Positions 25,051-35,315 are shown, counted from the stretch's first letter. The stretch: 64,000 nucleotides of DNA from Affinundibacterium nitidum (GCF_014284155.1 NZ_JACOFZ010000001.1:762545-826544), one strand, 5' to 3'. Made by a program: numbers and translations. Notes: generated by a model from the sequence alone, not told the origin.

Positions 25051-25161
25051 CAACATTTCCTTTGATAGCTTTTCAAGCGACACCTTGTACGTGTATTCGC
25101 CAATTGTAAAAACAGCAATTTAACACAATCTCATGAAACTCCAAAAAATGGATTCACCCAT

Positions 25162-25192
25162 AAAAAAACCGAACCCACAGGTTCGGTTTTTC
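25162..25192 (-). terminator. Terminator of the RND efflux operon
   Basis: A 12-base-pair stem (arms 25164-25175 and 25180-25191) with a four-base loop and flanking A/T runs, 26 bases past the outer-membrane factor stop. Confidence 0.88.
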
Positions 25193-25217
25193 GTTGAGGT
25201 CAACTCAAGCAAACCAA

Positions 25218-26666
25218 CTACATCTTCCAACCACCGCCAACGGCTTTATACACATTGACAATCGCTGACAAATGGGCGCGTTTCGCATCGATGATTGCCG
25301 TCTCTGCCGCCAATAGATCACGCTGTGCGTTGAGCACTTCGAGGTAGCTGCTGTAGCCATTTTGGTAGCGCAACTCAGATAAGCGTAATGCCTCTTTCAA
25401 TGCACTCACGCGGCGTTGTGATGCCGCTTCGATCTGTTGGTTGGCTTCGCTTGTCGCTAATGCATCGTGCACGTCTTTGAATGCGCCCTGCACGCTTTGT
25501 ACGTATTGTCCTAAGGCGATACGTTTGCGGGCTTCAGCACCTTCAACTAATGAGCCCACTGCACCAGCGCGGAAGATGGGTTGTACCAAACTACTACCAA
25601 CATTCCACAACAATGAACTTGGGCTGAACAAATCTGATAAATCACGCGACTCGCGTCCTAAGCCAGTGGTTAATTTCAAGCTCGGGAAGTAAGACGATTT
25701 TGCTTGCCCGATATCGGCATTTGCCGCGATCAAATTTTGTTCGGCGGCGATCAAATCCGGGCGACGGTTAAGCAAGTCTGATGGTAATTCAGCTGGCATA
25801 CTCATTTGCTTGTACAGCGCATCAATACTCGCACCGCGTGCAATATCGGTGGTGGTGATCGCTTTTGCGGAACGCCCCAACAATACTGCCAAAGCAGATT
25901 CGACATTACTCAAAGCTAGCTTCGCTTGTGTTTGTGAGATTTCACTTGCGGCTAATTCCGCTTCCGCAAGACGTAAATCCGCTTCGCCAATGGAGCCAGC
26001 AGTAAAACGCTTTTGTTGCAATCGAAGATTCTCTTGACGTGTTTTCAAACTCGCATCTGCTAAAGATAATTGCGAATCGAAAGCACGTAGAGAAAAGTAG
26101 GTTTGTGCAACGTTCGCTATCAAACTCGTTTGCACCACACCGCGACTGCCCTCTTGCGCCAATAAGCGTGCTTTGGCCGCTTCATCGGCGCGACTGAGTT
26201 TACCGAACAAATCCAACTCATATCCAGCACTCAAACCAAATTGAAAGTCTTTGGCAAAGGGGGCAGCGCCGGCTGGCAACTTCCCTGAGTTTTCGCTAGT
26301 ACGCGAACGCGTCGCGACCAGGTTTGCATCAACAGTAGGAAAACGATTTGATAAGGCGATGCCTGCAGTCGCTTTTGCGTCATCGATCCGTGCAATCGCA
26401 ATCTGCAAATCTTGATTGTTCGCTAGGGCCTCTTCTAACAATTGATTGAGTACCGGGTCGTTAAACGACTTCCACCAACTCAACCATTGCACGGCTTCTG
26501 TACTTGCATTTGCGTTTGCGTTCGAATCAAGCGATTTGGCCGAAAGCGATTTCGGCACATCGAGATTTGGACGCTTGTAGTCTGGCCCAACAGCGCAAGC
26601 ACTGAGCAAAGTCGCGCCCATCAGTGCCACAACAATCGCGCGTGGAGCATTAGTAAAGCGCATCAT
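25218..26666 (-). CDS. Outer-membrane efflux lipoprotein (OprM/NodT family)
   Basis: The 482-residue protein is a TolC-like channel of the OprM/NodT family. It has a lipoprotein signal with lipobox LLSAC (Cys 24), the N-terminal VGPDYKRP motif usual for the family, two duplicated helical repeats, and the PSDLLNRRPDLIAAEQNLIA linker with its RRPD motif. It would span the outer membrane and dock to the adaptor/pump pair encoded upstream. Its start overlaps the pump stop by four bases (ATGA), so it is the last gene of the tripartite operon. Confidence 0.93.
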   Translation of the reverse strand: MMRFTNAPRAIVVALMGATLLSACAVGPDYKRPNLDVPKSLSAKSLDSNANANASTEAVQWLSWWKSFNDPVLNQLLEEALANNQDLQIAIARIDDAKATAGIALSNRFPTVDANLVATRSRTSENSGKLPAGAAPFAKDFQFGLSAGYELDLFGKLSRADEAAKARLLAQEGSRGVVQTSLIANVAQTYFSLRAFDSQLSLADASLKTRQENLRLQQKRFTAGSIGEADLRLAEAELAASEISQTQAKLALSNVESALAVLLGRSAKAITTTDIARGASIDALYKQMSMPAELPSDLLNRRPDLIAAEQNLIAANADIGQAKSSYFPSLKLTTGLGRESRDLSDLFSPSSLLWNVGSSLVQPIFRAGAVGSLVEGAEARKRIALGQYVQSVQGAFKDVHDALATSEANQQIEAASQRRVSALKEALRLSELRYQNGYSSYLEVLNAQRDLLAAETAIIDAKRAHLSAIVNVYKAVGGGWKM

Positions 26667-29600
26667 GATTTCACCTCATTATTGCTGTCAGTCGCCGCTT
26701 CATTTTTGTGCTCGACGTTTTTAGATGGACTCTTAGTTGGTCCCTTAAACGGACTGTCGTATGGATCATTGGCATATTGATGTTCTGGATGATCAAAATC
26801 CGTATCTAAAGTCTTGAAGCGACGGTCGTAGATTAATTTGAAGAATAAAGGCACCAAGAAGATCGCCAAGAATGTTGCGGCGATCATGCCACCCAAAACG
26901 CCAGTTCCCAAAGATTGACGAGCTGCTGCACCTGCACCGTGCGAGAACGCCAATGGCACCACACCCAAAATGAATGCGAGCGACGTCATCAAGATGGGAC
27001 GGAAACGCAAGCGTGCTGCTTCTAAGGCTGCTGCTACTGGCGCATAACCCTCATGCACTTTCATGACCGCAAACTCGACGATCAGAATCGCATTCTTGGC
27101 CGACAAGCCTAGCAAGGTAACGAGACCAATTTGGAAATACACGTCGTTATTGAAGTGGCGCAAATACACCGCGAGCAAAGCGCCGAAGATACCGAATGGC
27201 ATCGCCAACAATACCGAGAATGGCAAAGACCATTTTTCATACTGGGCAGCGAGGATCAAGAAAATCATCAAGACACCAGCACCCAGTGCCAAACCGCCCG
27301 CATTACTGCTCCGTTTTTCTTGGAAAGAGGCACCGCCCCAGTCATAGGTAACATCGGCTGGCAACACCGCTTTTGCCGCGCGCTCCATTGCCGCGATCGC
27401 TTGACCAGAACTAAAGCCTGGTTTCGCATCGCCGAGCAATTTAATCGCTGGTAGAGCGTTAAAACGTGGCACCGAGTCTGGACCAGTAATGAACTTGACC
27501 GATGCAAATGCACGAATCGGTATCATTTGCCCGCTCGTTGAACGCACATACAAGTTACCAATGTCTTCAGGCTTAGCACGATACTGCCCTTCAGCCTGCA
27601 ATTGCACCGTATACACGCGACCATTTTTATTGAAGTCGTTGATGTAATAACTACCGAGAGTTGCAGCGAGCGTGTTGTAGACATCCGATAACACGACGCC
27701 CATAGAGCGCGCTTTTTCATTATCGACGTCAACAAAAAGTTGTGGCGAATTCGCTTGCCACAGGGTTTTCACACCAGCTAATTCTGGTTGTTTATTGGCT
27801 TCTGCGATCAATGCAGGCAGCAAACCGGCCAAACGTTTAACGCCGCCCTCGCCTTTATTTTGCAAATAAAATTCAAAGCCACCCGTCTGGCCCAAGCCTT
27901 GAATCGCTGGTGGGCTAAAGAACAAAGGCAAACCTTCTTTGATATTGCCCGTGCGCATAAACGCTTCACCGACCAATTCTTTCGCTGATTTATCGCGCTC
28001 GTCCCAAGGACGCAATGGGAAGAACATGGTAGCAGCCGAAGATTTCAAACCGCCGCCACCGAGGAAGTCTAAGCCGATCAAAGCAAAACGGGTGTCGATA
28101 TTTTTATTGCCTTCGAGTGCGCTTTCCATTTGTTTCACCATCATATTCGTGCGTTCAAGCGAAGCGCCTTCAGGCAAGATCGCGGCACCGATGAAGTAGC
28201 CTTGATCTTCATCAGGCACCAAACCACCTGGCACGGTATTCCACAGCAAACCAGCCAAGGCGATCATGCCTGCGAACAAACTCACCCCTAACACTGCGCG
28301 CTTCAAGAAGAAAGTAACACCGGAGGTATAACGTTTGGTCAAACGGGCAAACGCATGATTAAACCAAGTGAAGAAACGATTGTGATTCTCTGCGCCGGGT
28401 TTTAACAAGATCGCGCACAATGCAGGAGTCAAAGTCAATGCCACGACACCAGACAAAATCACTGCAATCGAAATCGTCACCGAGAATTGGCGATACAACT
28501 CACCTGCCAAACCACCCAAGAATGCGATAGGGCCGAAGGCAGCTACCAGTACCAATACAATCGCAATGACTGGGCCTGTCACTTCATTCATCGCCTCGAT
28601 TGCAGCCTCTTTGGGTGACATGCCTTCTTCATTCATCAAACGCTCAACGTTTTCCAAAACCACGATGGCATCATCAACCACGATACCAATTGCCAGTACC
28701 ATACCGAACAAGGTTAAGGTGTTAATGCTATAGCCGAGTAGATGCAAACCCGCCATGGTACCGATTAACGATACAGGCACTGCAAGCGTCGGAATAATCG
28801 TTGCGCGCCAGCTTTGCAAGAAGACGTACACGACGATAAATACCAAGACCATCGCTTCTGCAAGAGTTTTCAACACTTCAGCGATAGACTCAGTTACAAA
28901 CGGTGTGGTGTCATATGGCGTCGCGTAAGTCATCCCTTCAGGGAATTTCGCCTTCAACTCTTGCATGGTTTTTTCAACCGCTTTTCGTGTATCTAAAGCG
29001 TTGGCACCTGTCTGCAAGAAGATACCTATGTTGGCTGATGGATGACCGTTGATACGACCGTAGAGGTTGTAATCTTTCGAGCCAAGTTCAACCCGCGCTA
29101 CATCTTTCAAACGTATGGTGCTACCGCCTTTTGCAGCCTTCACGATGATGTTTTCAAACTCAGTTGGCTCCAACAAACGGCCACGCGCCGTTACCGTCAT
29201 CGTCAGCTCTTCAGTGTTGTTCGGTGGTGCGCCAATCTTACCGGCGGCATATTGCGCATTTTGTTCGCCGACCGCACTGGCAATATCGTTGACGGTAATA
29301 CCTAATTGCGCCATGCGATCAGGACGCATCCAAATACGCATCGCATAATCCTTGGCACCAAACACTTGCACATTGGTCGTACCCGGAATACGTTTGATCG
29401 CATCCAACACGTTTTGGGTCACATAGTTCGACAAGAACAAACTGTCGTAACGATTATCTTCTGAATAAATCGCAGAGACCACTAAGAAGTTCGACGAACT
29501 CTTGGACACTGTTACACCTTGGCGACGCACTTCTTGCGGTAATTTCGCTTCAGCTTGTCGCACGCGATTGTTGACGTTGACCGCTGCAATATCTAAGTTC

Positions 29601-29896
29601 GTCCCCACTTCAAAAGTGATGTTGATAGAGACACGGCCATCGGCAGATGAAACCGAATCCATGTACAACATATTTTCGACACCGTTGATTTGCTCTTCGA
29701 TCGGCGCTGCAACCGTGCGCTCTAATACTTCAGCCGATGCGCCTGGATAAAATGCCACCACGTTGACGACCGGTGGTGAGATATCTGGATAACGTGAGAT
29801 GGGCAAGATGCGCAATGCAGCCAGCCCGGCGATGACGATAATCAACGACAACACAGTCGCGAAAATCGGTCGATTAATAAAAAATTTGGAAAACAT
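26663..29896 (-). CDS. RND multidrug efflux pump, HAE1 (AcrB-like) family
   Basis: The 1077-residue inner-membrane pump has 12 helices and two large periplasmic loops. The proton-relay motif IVVDDAIVVLENVERLM in helix 4 carries the paired Asp residues, and NRPIFATVLSLIIVIAGL is the typical first helix. AcrB-like pumps export hydrophobic drugs, dyes and bile salts by proton antiport as trimers. The C-terminal tail after residue about 1035 is long and charged. Substrate range cannot be read from sequence. Genes follow the order adaptor, pump, outer-membrane factor. Confidence 0.95.
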   Translation of the reverse strand: MFSKFFINRPIFATVLSLIIVIAGLAALRILPISRYPDISPPVVNVVAFYPGASAEVLERTVAAPIEEQINGVENMLYMDSVSSADGRVSINITFEVGTNLDIAAVNVNNRVRQAEAKLPQEVRRQGVTVSKSSSNFLVVSAIYSEDNRYDSLFLSNYVTQNVLDAIKRIPGTTNVQVFGAKDYAMRIWMRPDRMAQLGITVNDIASAVGEQNAQYAAGKIGAPPNNTEELTMTVTARGRLLEPTEFENIIVKAAKGGSTIRLKDVARVELGSKDYNLYGRINGHPSANIGIFLQTGANALDTRKAVEKTMQELKAKFPEGMTYATPYDTTPFVTESIAEVLKTLAEAMVLVFIVVYVFLQSWRATIIPTLAVPVSLIGTMAGLHLLGYSINTLTLFGMVLAIGIVVDDAIVVLENVERLMNEEGMSPKEAAIEAMNEVTGPVIAIVLVLVAAFGPIAFLGGLAGELYRQFSVTISIAVILSGVVALTLTPALCAILLKPGAENHNRFFTWFNHAFARLTKRYTSGVTFFLKRAVLGVSLFAGMIALAGLLWNTVPGGLVPDEDQGYFIGAAILPEGASLERTNMMVKQMESALEGNKNIDTRFALIGLDFLGGGGLKSSAATMFFPLRPWDERDKSAKELVGEAFMRTGNIKEGLPLFFSPPAIQGLGQTGGFEFYLQNKGEGGVKRLAGLLPALIAEANKQPELAGVKTLWQANSPQLFVDVDNEKARSMGVVLSDVYNTLAATLGSYYINDFNKNGRVYTVQLQAEGQYRAKPEDIGNLYVRSTSGQMIPIRAFASVKFITGPDSVPRFNALPAIKLLGDAKPGFSSGQAIAAMERAAKAVLPADVTYDWGGASFQEKRSSNAGGLALGAGVLMIFLILAAQYEKWSLPFSVLLAMPFGIFGALLAVYLRHFNNDVYFQIGLVTLLGLSAKNAILIVEFAVMKVHEGYAPVAAALEAARLRFRPILMTSLAFILGVVPLAFSHGAGAAARQSLGTGVLGGMIAATFLAIFLVPLFFKLIYDRRFKTLDTDFDHPEHQYANDPYDSPFKGPTKSPSKNVEHKNEAATDSNNEVKS

Positions 29897-29943
29897 GAGA
29901 TGTCCTTAATTCTGTCTATTCAGGGCGAGTTCTAGTGACACAA

Positions 29944-31230
29944 TTAGTGCGCACTTTTAGCCGCTGAAGCCGCTGCTGGATTTGCGCTCGGTGCGGCAGC
30001 TTTGGCGCCTGCGCTTCCCAATGGAACTGGCGTTACTGTCATCCCCGGATCATGGGCCTTAATGAAACCATCGACTAACACGCGCTCACCTGATTGCAGG
30101 CCTTTCGTTACCACCCACTCACCACGAGACCAACCATCCAATTCCACTGGATGTGGCACGAGTTTATTATCTGGGCTCACCGCGAACACCATCTTGCCCA
30201 TTGGGCTATCGATCACTGCGCGCTGTGGTACCGATATCGCACTGCTGCGGCTACCACCTTGCAACATGACGCGAACAAATTGACCAGGACGCAAAGCGCC
30301 ATCTGGGTTCGCGATCTCTGCACGGGCATCAAAACCACCGGTGTTGGGGTTCACTTTTTCGCTGGTGAAAATCATCTTGCCGGCAGTCGGGAAAATGCTG
30401 CCATCGGCTTGCTTTACATGCACTTCAAAAGCAAGGCTGCCGTTATTGCTTCGTTTGCCTGGCAGTTTTAGTTTGCCGTTGGCGACATCAGCATTCATCT
30501 TCAAGAAATCAGCTTCAGTCACACTAAAGTTCACATACAGTGGATCTGTTTGAACGATGGTCGTCAACAAACTATCAGATGGCGTCACCAAGCTGCCATT
30601 TGGTTTAGCCGCAATGCCAGTGACACCAGAGATTGGCGCCACTACTCGCGTGTAACTCAAATTGAGCTTGGCTTCATTGACTTGTGCTCGTACTTGTTTG
30701 TAGTTCGCTTCGGCCATTTCCAAATTCGACTTGGCGTCGTCATATTCGCGCTGACTAATCGCTTTTTCTGCAGCCAAGGGCGCTAATCGAGCAAACTCAC
30801 GTTTCGCTTGATTGAGCTTTGCCTCAGCAACACCTGCCGCTGCTTCTGCTGAGGCTAATTGTGTTTGATAGCTACCTGGATCAATTTGAAATAAAACTTG
30901 GCCAGCTTTGACCTTTGCGCCTTCTTCGTAAACACGTTTCTCTAAGATCCCGCTAATACGTGCGCGAACTTCGGTTTCGCGAATACCCGCGGTCTGACCT
31001 ACATATTCGTAATCGATCGGCAGATCACGGGCCTGTACAGTCACCACACTAACCTCTGGTGGCGGAATGCCGTTGGGCCCGCCTTGGGCCCCTGCCCCTT
31101 GTTTCCCGCACGCACTGATCAACAAAACAGGCGCGCACAATAACAAACTTGTCGCCAAAACACTGATTTTTGGCTTCAACATACTGTAACTCTCACTAAA
31201 AACATGTTTCTTATCCATAAGCGTGCGCAT
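29944..31230 (-). CDS. RND efflux adaptor (AcrA-like membrane fusion lipoprotein)
   Basis: A periplasmic adaptor of about 428 residues. The signal ends in a lipobox (LLISAC) and is followed by a low-complexity Gly stretch, the lipoyl/barrel-sandwich domain (YEYVGQTAGIRETEVRARIS), a coiled-coil hairpin (residues about 120-185) and the C-terminal barrels (VDGFIKAHDPGMTVTPV). The tail is Ala/Ser-rich. I place the start at the ATG at 31230, which has AGAGG five bases upstream; an ATG at 31182 directly before the signal peptide is also possible. It is the first gene of the operon, directly downstream of the palindromic operator. Confidence 0.9.
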   Translation of the reverse strand: MRTLMDKKHVFSESYSMLKPKISVLATSLLLCAPVLLISACGKQGAGAQGGPNGIPPPEVSVVTVQARDLPIDYEYVGQTAGIRETEVRARISGILEKRVYEEGAKVKAGQVLFQIDPGSYQTQLASAEAAAGVAEAKLNQAKREFARLAPLAAEKAISQREYDDAKSNLEMAEANYKQVRAQVNEAKLNLSYTRVVAPISGVTGIAAKPNGSLVTPSDSLLTTIVQTDPLYVNFSVTEADFLKMNADVANGKLKLPGKRSNNGSLAFEVHVKQADGSIFPTAGKMIFTSEKVNPNTGGFDARAEIANPDGALRPGQFVRVMLQGGSRSSAISVPQRAVIDSPMGKMVFAVSPDNKLVPHPVELDGWSRGEWVVTKGLQSGERVLVDGFIKAHDPGMTVTPVPLGSAGAKAAAPSANPAAASAAKSAH

Positions 31231-31263
31231 ATTTACCTCTTTAAATGATGATCGTAGTCTGCT

Positions 31264-31291
31264 ATTATATACATACACGAATGTTTGTATA
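31264..31291 (-). promoter_or_regulatory. Efflux promoter -10 and AcrR-type palindromic operator
   Basis: A 24-bp operator at 31268-31291 has arms TATACATACA and TGTTTGTATA around CGAA; nine of ten arm positions are symmetric. It resembles the AcrR operator of E. coli (TACATACA...TGTATGTA). A consensus TATAAT for the efflux operon (minus strand, 31264-31269) overlaps its edge, so repressor binding would block polymerase. The TetR-type regulator gene lies on the other side. Confidence 0.8.
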
Positions 31292-31498
31292 GTTCTTGCG
31301 TAAAAAATTTCTTAAAATGAATTTTTTAAGTGATTTTTTATTAATCTGAAATAAGCTTGCTCTAATTACTGGATGTACATGAAGCGCGGCGAATGTAACA
31401 ATACTGGCCGTCACAATGAATAAGGCAACAAAATCAATCGACAGACTTAACATTTCCACAAGAACTCAAAACGAGTCTCGTCGATGAGGAGTAACACT

Positions 31499-32131
31499 AT
31501 GGTCAGAAAAACGAAAGAAGATACCCAGCAAACCTATGATGCCCTGCTCGATGCAGCGGAAATCGTGTTTTGTGAAAAAGGGGTTTCCAATACTACGCTC
31601 AATGATGTCGCTAGTGCCGCGGGGATGACGCGTGGCGCTATTTACTGGCACTTCAAAGACAAAAAAGAATTATTCCACGCGCTTTGCGATCGAGCCTTCT
31701 TGCCGATTGAGATTCTTCTCAATGAAATTACCAGTACGCCGATTGAAGATCCGATGGCGGCTATTCGTCAACTGTACGTCCATTTTATTCAACAAGCAAC
31801 TGGCAACCCTCGTCAGACTAAGGTCTTCGACATTATTTTTCATCGATGCGAAAAAACTGCTGAAATGGAAACCTTCATTGAAGAACGTGAAGGCAAACGA
31901 GAATGTTTATGCAAAGTACAAGAAATCTTTGAACTAGCGGTGGCACAAGGCGTTCTACCCATCGACACCGACACTTGGATAGCAGTGCAAATCACACATA
32001 GTTTTTTGATTGGACTGGTGCATGAATGGCTGATTGATACCAATGCCTACGATCTGGGTGCTCATGGCGAAGCGATGATTGACGTGATGCTAGCAGGCTT
32101 AAGCGCAAAGCCACCGCGCAAAAAAATCTAA
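31499..32131 (+). CDS. TetR/AcrR family regulator of the efflux operon
   Basis: A protein of about 210 residues with an N-terminal TetR helix-turn-helix (LLDAAEIVFCEKGVSNTTLN, then AAGMTRGAIYWHFKDKKELF) and a helical ligand-binding C-terminal domain. It is divergent from the adaptor gene, the standard arrangement for AcrR/TtgR repressors that bind between the two units and release DNA when drugs bind. GAGGAG seven bases before the ATG at 31499 fixes the start; an ATG at 31484 lacks one. Its stop overlaps the convergent TRIC gene by four bases. Confidence 0.92.
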   Translation: MVRKTKEDTQQTYDALLDAAEIVFCEKGVSNTTLNDVASAAGMTRGAIYWHFKDKKELFHALCDRAFLPIEILLNEITSTPIEDPMAAIRQLYVHFIQQATGNPRQTKVFDIIFHRCEKTAEMETFIEEREGKRECLCKVQEIFELAVAQGVLPIDTDTWIAVQITHSFLIGLVHEWLIDTNAYDLGAHGEAMIDVMLAGLSAKPPRKKI

Positions 32132-32760
32132 CCCGGTAACTTCCAATCAAAACGCACTGCCAATAGACGCAACACCACAGTCATGGCAATGCCGGCCAAC
32201 ACTGCGGGCAACTCTGTAAATTGCAGCAATGCCATTGCTAGGTAGGTCCAGCATCCGAGGAATGCACAAGTCGCATACAGTTGACCGCGCCGAAATACCA
32301 TGGGAATCTCGTTACAGATCATATCGCGCAAAACACCGCCAAAGATGCCCGTAATGACTCCCATCATCACGCACACAAATAAAGGCATTTTCATTTCAAA
32401 CGCTAAAGACGCACCACCGACACTAAAAAGGCCCAAGCCCAAGGCATCGGCATACACAATTACTTTCTCAGTGACCACCTGCCGTAACTGCCTGAAAAAC
32501 GGTGACACCAAAAGACAAAATAGGAAGATGAGCGTCGGATATTCGTAGTTTTCTATCCAAAATAGAGGACGTCGATCAAGCAAGATATCGCGCACGGTGC
32601 CGCCACCAAATGCCGTAATGAAGGCAACCGTAAAAACCCCTACTAAGTCCATCTTTTTGCGCCGTGCCTCGACTAGACCTGAGCTAGCAAAGACAAAAAC
32701 ACCAATCACTTCAATCACATGCAACAAACTGCTCATATTGACGTGCATATTGCTAGACAT
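32128..32760 (-). CDS. TRIC-type cation channel family membrane protein (UPF0126)
   Basis: A membrane protein of about 210 residues with two repeats of three helices each, each carrying a Gly-rich FGGG/GGxxRD turn (FITAFGGGTVRDILL and VITGIFGGVLRDMICNEIP), the signature of UPF0126/TRIC proteins. Bacterial members form trimeric potassium-permeable channels. The start at 32760 has AAGGGAAA upstream; an earlier in-frame ATG at 32808 adds 16 polar residues with no helix. It converges on the TetR gene. Physiological role unknown. Confidence 0.88.
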   Translation of the reverse strand: MSSNMHVNMSSLLHVIEVIGVFVFASSGLVEARRKKMDLVGVFTVAFITAFGGGTVRDILLDRRPLFWIENYEYPTLIFLFCLLVSPFFRQLRQVVTEKVIVYADALGLGLFSVGGASLAFEMKMPLFVCVMMGVITGIFGGVLRDMICNEIPMVFRRGQLYATCAFLGCWTYLAMALLQFTELPAVLAGIAMTVVLRLLAVRFDWKLPG

Positions 32761-32964
32761 GCAATTTCCCTTCTTTTTTTGCCAATGCTGGATCTCATTG
32801 AGCCCCAAATTAATGCATCGCTGCCATTTTATTGTATAATCTTGGGCTTGGTTGAATCTATTCAGTCAAAGTATTTTAACCCTGGCAAGTGATAAGCAAT
32901 CGGGTCAAGAAGCAAGACGACCGACGAAGTGACTATTGGCTACCAATTTATTTTTGAGGCAAGC

Positions 32965-33234
32965 ATGAAAGACGGTATCCACCCAAATTATCGTGAAGTT
33001 GTATTCCACGACGTATCTAACGATTTCAAATTTATCACACGTTCCACTATCGGCACGAAAGATAAGATCGAATTCGAAGGCAAAGAATATCCATTGGTAA
33101 AGATTGAGGTTTCTGCAGAATCTCATCCTTTCTACACTGGCAAACACAAAATCGTGGATACAGCTGGTCGCGTTGATAAATTCCGTAAGAAATTCGGCAC
33201 TGTTGGTTCTAAAACAGCCGTTTCTGCGCAATAA
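32965..33234 (+). CDS. rpmE2: 50S ribosomal protein L31 type B
   Basis: The product, 89 residues, is a type B L31: it starts with [16 protein letters not shown] and contains [20 protein letters not shown], and it has no zinc-binding cysteines. Such zinc-free L31 copies replace the zinc-containing form in many bacteria under zinc limitation. GAGG six bases upstream supports the start at 32965. A TATAAT at 32835-32840 lies about 125 bases upstream. I see no obvious Zur box. A terminator follows. Confidence 0.95.
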   Translation: MKDGIHPNYREVVFHDVSNDFKFITRSTIGTKDKIEFEGKEYPLVKIEVSAESHPFYTGKHKIVDTAGRVDKFRKKFGTVGSKTAVSAQ

Positions 33235-33343
33235 TTCGCAAATCGCTTACTATTTCTGCTAGTAGTCGAAAAAACGACTAAACAGCATATAAGCAGCAAA
33301 TAGTTAGAGAAATACGCAACAGCAGTACGCGAAGTAAGAAAAA

Positions 33344-33368
33344 ACAAGGCAGCTACGGCTGCCTTTTT
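33344..33368 (+). terminator. Terminator after rpmE2
   Basis: An eight-base-pair stem (AAGGCAGC / GCTGCCTT, with TACG bases in the loop region) followed by a T-run, about 110 bases after rpmE2 and before the glycosyltransferase gene. A second small hairpin (TAGTCG / CGACTA) lies at 33261-33278. Confidence 0.8.
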
Positions 33369-33399
33369 TGTATCATCGAGTTTTATCGAAAAAAAATCT

Positions 33400-35199
33400 A
33401 TGAAGCCAGTTCGCCTACCTGCCGCTGCGACTATCGCCTTACCCCGTTGGGCTATTCTCACCCTCTGCCTTTTATATATTTTGCCAGGCCTGATTGGCCG
33501 AGATCCGTGGAAGGGACCAGACGCTGCAAGCTTTGGGGTGATGTGGACCATGGCACATGGCAGTCTCAATGACTGGTTATGGCCACACGTGGTCGGTTTA
33601 CCAATGCCAGAGGAAGGACCGCTCGCCTATTGGTTAGGCGCGCTTTGCATCAAGATCTTTGGCGGAATCATTGGTGATCCGATGGCTGCACGCATCTCGA
33701 CCGGCTTAGCTTTCTTGCTCGGCGCAATTTCCGTTTGGTACACAACGTATTTACTCGGTCGACGTACTGAAGCGCAACCACTCAAGCTTCCATTTGGCGG
33801 GCAACCGGAGCCAAAAGATTTTGGCCGGACACTGGCTGATGGTGCCTTACTGTTTTATCTGGGATGTTTAGGCTTACTCATTCCAAGTCATATGACCAGT
33901 GCGGGTCCACTGTTCATCGCTTTAATTGCTTACGCTATTTATCAAGCAGCGCGTTACTTTGAGCATCCTAAGAAACTCACTGCGCTCAAACTAGGATTGA
34001 TTTTAGGCCTACTGACGCTAACTCATGGCTGGGTAACACCTGCAGCGATGCTATTCACGTTATTGGTACTTTGCTTCTATCGCAAACAAAACCTATATCT
34101 CGGCTTGACAGTCATCACGACACCGGCAGCAACACTCCTCGTCATAGCATGGCTTATGTTTATCGAAAAGGTCCAGCCCTATAACAGTAGTCCCTATCAA
34201 GCTTGGATGGAATGGAACTACTTGCAAATCGCCAAACCGAGCTTGGACAATATCCTGCATTTCTTCAAATACGGGATTTGGTTCACATGGCCAGCATGGC
34301 CATTTGCGGCATGGGCGATTTACGCTTGGCGCAAACAAGAAAAAACCTTACACATCTCATTAGCCGCTGGTTTCGTCATATGCTTCACGATACTCGCCAT
34401 GCTTAACCCGAACCGTGAAGAGAGTTACCTGCTCCCGTTACTACCTCCACTTGCCATCTTAGCGGCCTTCGGATTGCCGACAATGAAGCGCTCCGCAATC
34501 AACGCCGTTGATTGGTTTGCTGTAATGGTAATGACCGGTGCTGCTGGTTTATTTTGGTTTGCATGGATCGCCGCTCAAACTGGTTGGCCCATCAAAATCA
34601 GCCAAAAGGTTCTGAAGTGGGCACCTGGATATGTGCCTGAATTTAATGCATTTACGCTCATGATTGCTTTGGCAGTCACGGCGATCTGGTTCCGTATTGT
34701 GTACTGGCGCATTTCTCGCCAACCATCGGTGTTGTGGCGAGCGGTCGTGCTATCTACTGGCGGAGTAATCCTTGGCTGGTTCTTGCTGATGTCCCTGTGC
34801 TTGCCCTTAATCAATCATCGCGTTAGCTATTCCTTAGTAGCAAAAGATATGGCGCAGAAAATCAATATGCCTTATCGCTGCATTGATAGCAAACTCGGCC
34901 CAGCGCAACGAGCCTCTTTTGCATATTTTAGCCAAGTGCATTTCGCAGGATTTAACGAACAAAACTGCGATCTCTTACTCACTCAAGGCAACCGCAGTAA
35001 GGCGAAATCGAAGATTGTGACCGACCCCGACTTCCCCGGCAAATGGGAATTAATTTGGGAAGGACAGCGTGCAGCGGATAACGATGAGTTCTTTACCTTG
35101 TACAAAAAACGCGAAGCGAAAATAAGGGAGAGTAATGCTCAAACGGCACCGAGTAAAAACGATACTGACAATAAAGAAATAGAAGAAGGAAAAGAGTAA
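33400..35199 (+). CDS. ArnT-like GT-C glycosyltransferase membrane protein
   Basis: The 599-residue protein has about 12 membrane helices and resembles the ArnT/PMT-type GT-C glycosyltransferases. The first external loop after helix 1 contains LIGRDPWKGPDAASFGVMW, where GT-C enzymes carry the catalytic acidic residues, and a later NPNREESYLLPLLPPLAIL matches the conserved segment RxxxYxLPxxP of ArnT. ArnT moves sugars from undecaprenyl phosphate to lipid A. The acceptor and sugar here are unknown. The C-terminal tail is soluble and charged. It is not in an arn operon. Confidence 0.8.
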   Translation: MKPVRLPAAATIALPRWAILTLCLLYILPGLIGRDPWKGPDAASFGVMWTMAHGSLNDWLWPHVVGLPMPEEGPLAYWLGALCIKIFGGIIGDPMAARISTGLAFLLGAISVWYTTYLLGRRTEAQPLKLPFGGQPEPKDFGRTLADGALLFYLGCLGLLIPSHMTSAGPLFIALIAYAIYQAARYFEHPKKLTALKLGLILGLLTLTHGWVTPAAMLFTLLVLCFYRKQNLYLGLTVITTPAATLLVIAWLMFIEKVQPYNSSPYQAWMEWNYLQIAKPSLDNILHFFKYGIWFTWPAWPFAAWAIYAWRKQEKTLHISLAAGFVICFTILAMLNPNREESYLLPLLPPLAILAAFGLPTMKRSAINAVDWFAVMVMTGAAGLFWFAWIAAQTGWPIKISQKVLKWAPGYVPEFNAFTLMIALAVTAIWFRIVYWRISRQPSVLWRAVVLSTGGVILGWFLLMSLCLPLINHRVSYSLVAKDMAQKINMPYRCIDSKLGPAQRASFAYFSQVHFAGFNEQNCDLLLTQGNRSKAKSKIVTDPDFPGKWELIWEGQRAADNDEFFTLYKKREAKIRESNAQTAPSKNDTDNKEIEEGKE

Positions 35200-35315
35200 G
35201 GAAAGGCTAATGAGCGAGAGGAGAAAAAACGGTGAAATGCCCTGCCCAAATTTTAAGCACGCCGCTGTTTTGAACAAGGAAACCATAAAATATAACAGCA
35301 ATTTCGCTAAGCCGC

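Noticed and set aside
23477-25217. Complete insertion sequence or transposon
   Set aside because: The repeats are only about 157 bp, no transposase frame is present, and no target duplications were seen.
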